From Candidatus Poribacteria bacterium (GTDB lineage: Bacteria; Poribacteria; WGA-4E; WGA-3G), in the NCBI GenBank assembly GCA_026706025.1, contig JAPOZO010000002.1:54525-118524 (forward strand): a stretch of DNA of 64,000 nucleotides, read 5' to 3'. The notes under the pieces were generated by a model that searched no databases, was not told where the DNA came from, and saw only the letters and a program-made list of their open reading frames with translations. Below, piece after piece: positions 62,516 through 64,000 of the stretch; positions within the stretch are counted from its first letter, which is position 1, and each line of letters opens with the position of its first letter. A program made the translations under genes and the position numbers.

Positions 62516-63283
62516 ATGCGATTTGGAATCTGTACCAGTTTAGAAAATGTCAATCGGCTCGCAGAAGTTGGGTATGATTATATCGAATTAGGGGTACGCT
62601 CCGCGTTGATACCTGAGTCAGACGAAGCCGAATTTCAGAAAATCCGTGAGCAGGCAGCGAACGCCCCTTTAAAACCAGAGTCCTACGCAGGCTTTATCCC
62701 CGGTGATCTACGCGTGGTAGGCGATACTGTGGATTTGCCACGTTTGTCTCGCTATGTGAAGACTGCTTGCCGCAGAGCCAATGAAATCGGTGGCGAAGTG
62801 ATCGTTTACGGGAGCAGCGGTTCTCGAAATATAGCGGAAGGCTATTCACGCGAACGTGCATTGGCACAGATCGCCGAGTTCCTTGAGATGGCTGCAGATC
62901 ACGCCGAAGCATACAACATGATTATCGTAATTGAACCGATTTGCTTGCGAGAAGGGAATATCCTCCGAACCGTCGCGGATGGCGTTGCCATGGCAAAACG
63001 CGTAAATCGTCCAGGCATCAAAGCATTGGCGGATCTCTATCATATCTATCAGGAAGAAGAGCCGATGCAAAATATTATTGATGCCGCGGAGTGGCTCGCG
63101 CATGTCCACATCGCGGAGCCTGTCAAACGCTCTTACCCGGGAAACGACGATTTCGATTTTACAGATTTCTTCACCGCGCTCCAAAAAGCAGGCTATAACG
63201 GTCGCATCTCGTGTGAGTGCAAGTTTGATAATTTTGATGAAGATATTGAGGTAGCTTTGAAAACGATGAAATCTTACGTCTGA
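62516..63283 (+). CDS. Sugar phosphate isomerase/epimerase family protein
   Basis: A 255-residue TIM-barrel protein of the xylose-isomerase-like/AP-endonuclease-2 superfamily. Putative metal ligands are in IVIEPICLREGNILRT (E), LADLYHIYQEE (D, H), AHVHIAEPVKR (H) and ISCECKFDN (E), in the usual order. The opening MRFGICTSLENVNRLAEVGY and DYIELGV is typical. GAGAAGGAG lies 8 bases before the ATG. Members isomerise or epimerise ketoses or inositol derivatives; the substrate here is not evident. Confidence 0.88.
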   Translation: MRFGICTSLENVNRLAEVGYDYIELGVRSALIPESDEAEFQKIREQAANAPLKPESYAGFIPGDLRVVGDTVDLPRLSRYVKTACRRANEIGGEVIVYGSSGSRNIAEGYSRERALAQIAEFLEMAADHAEAYNMIIVIEPICLREGNILRTVADGVAMAKRVNRPGIKALADLYHIYQEEEPMQNIIDAAEWLAHVHIAEPVKRSYPGNDDFDFTDFFTALQKAGYNGRISCECKFDNFDEDIEVALKTMKSYV

Positions 63284-63299
63284 TAAATTCTTGGAGGTG

Positions 63300-64000
63300 G
63301 TGTTTATCCTCACACGTGAACAAGGTAGAGTCATCCGGGCGCGAACAGGGTTTTATGACGTTCAGCATGATGATGTCACCCTGCGATGTACACTCCGCGG
63401 CACACTCAAACGGAGACATCGCTCAGCAACTGGACGCAGAATATATGCAGATCCAGTGGCTGTCGGGGACAAAGTTATCTTCACGCAACTTGATGCCGAG
63501 GAAGGTGTAGTAGAGGATGTTCTGCCCCGTCAGACGAAGTTCTCACGGCAATACGCAGGAAGGCAGGGCGACATCGAACAGGTTATCGTTGCCAATGCAG
63601 ATCAAATCGTAGCCGTCGCATCTACATTCATGCCGCCCCTTAATTTTCGGACACTGGATAGATTCCTAATCTTGGCTGAAGCCGGTGACATGGACGCAGT
63701 CATATGCCTCAATAAGATGGATTTAGTGGACGCAACCCAACCGGAGGAATTTACCGAGACTTTTACTAATTATGAGAGGTTGGGCTATCAAGTGCTCTAT
63801 ACCAGTATCCATAAGCCCGAAAGCTTAGACGCGTTTCGACACGCCTTAAGGAACAAATTTAGTGTTATCATCGGTGCATCCGGCGTAGGAAAGTCCAGCC
63901 TGCTGAACGCGATTCAACCCAATTTAGGCTTGCGAACCGGTGAGGTCGGCATCAAGACCCAAAAGGGGCGGCATACAACGACGCTCGTTGAACTCTTTGC
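63300..64000 (+). CDS. rsgA: Ribosome-assembly GTPase RsgA, 3' end outside window
   Basis: The frame LTREQGRVIRARTGFYDV onward is open to the window edge. An N-terminal OB-fold (RCTLRGTLKRRHRSATG, VAVGDKV) is followed by the circularly permuted GTPase: NKMDL (G4, about residue 140) comes before the P-loop GASGVGKSSLLNAI, then KGRHTTT (switch I), the order diagnostic of RsgA/YjeQ, which matures the 30S subunit. The start is uncertain: GTG 63300, GTG 63297 or TTG 63291 overlap the GGAGG region, and no ATG is near. Confidence 0.9.
   Translation, partial: MFILTREQGRVIRARTGFYDVQHDDVTLRCTLRGTLKRRHRSATGRRIYADPVAVGDKVIFTQLDAEEGVVEDVLPRQTKFSRQYAGRQGDIEQVIVANADQIVAVASTFMPPLNFRTLDRFLILAEAGDMDAVICLNKMDLVDATQPEEFTETFTNYERLGYQVLYTSIHKPESLDAFRHALRNKFSVIIGASGVGKSSLLNAIQPNLGLRTGEVGIKTQKGRHTTTLVELF

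Overview
The window reads as a chromosomal segment of a Gram-negative-type bacterium of moderate GC, most probably from the Candidatus Poribacteria or a related sponge-associated/marine lineage. This is an inference from gene content recalled for that group: four phytanoyl-CoA-dioxygenase-like genes, several Gfo/Idh/MocA and amidohydrolase-2 genes, secreted beta-propeller/FG-GAP proteins ending in FlgD-like 'YPNPFNP' domains, UPF0182, PorV-like outer-membrane proteins, and many small palindromic intergenic repeats. No rRNA, tRNA, CRISPR array or full-length insertion sequence was seen.

Layout. 1-2.6 kb: a truncated Gfo/Idh/MocA oxidoreductase and a two-gene DUF1828/DUF1829 operon on the minus strand. 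2.6-11 kb: a MITE-like repeat, a TPR lipoprotein, a CsgG/LpoB-like lipoprotein, a metallopeptidase/propeller/beta-barrel protein, a UPF0182 membrane protein and a small DUF5069 gene with an in-frame UGA that is probably selenocysteine. 11-18 kb: pheA-queG (overlapping), a beta-propeller protein, a 13-repeat FG-GAP secreted protein and queF. 17.8-25.1 kb: catabolic-looking genes (Gfo/Idh, PhyH, TPR, GMC oxidoreductase, D-cysteine desulfhydrase/ACC deaminase, amidohydrolase). 25.1-31 kb: an accessory island with a HEPN/AbiU2-like protein, a truncated PIN protein, a beta-lactamase-fold hydrolase, a repeat-rich kilobase and a type II restriction-modification operon whose nuclease carries EcoRI catalytic and recognition residues. 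31-39 kb: second copies of the amidohydrolase and PhyH, then an ABC ATPase with three tandem paralogous permeases. 39-46 kb: a ZIP transporter, a glycoside-hydrolase-like protein, a discoidin-domain lipoprotein and two more PhyH proteins. 46-54 kb: an outer-membrane/SppA fusion, pcm, a PorV-like protein with a neighbouring sorted protein, and a Ycf48-like propeller. 54-64 kb: aminotransferase, thrB, a P-type-ATPase-like protein that has lost every catalytic motif, a DUF6785-like membrane protein, uppS, a sugar-phosphate isomerase and the start of rsgA.

How the genes work together. Housekeeping links are queF/queG (queuosine), pheA, thrB with a class I aminotransferase (amino acids), uppS (cell-wall lipid carrier) and rsgA (30S maturation). 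The PorV-like protein followed by a protein with a C-terminal sorting-type domain, with two other such proteins elsewhere, suggests a type-IX-like or related surface-export route. The PhyH/Gfo-Idh/amidohydrolase/GMC set suggests oxidative breakdown of small organic molecules, substrates unknown. The most notable items are the probable selenoprotein (10828-11073), the pseudo-P-type ATPase (56397-59264), the EcoRI-like restriction operon (28831-30986) and the families of structured intergenic repeats.
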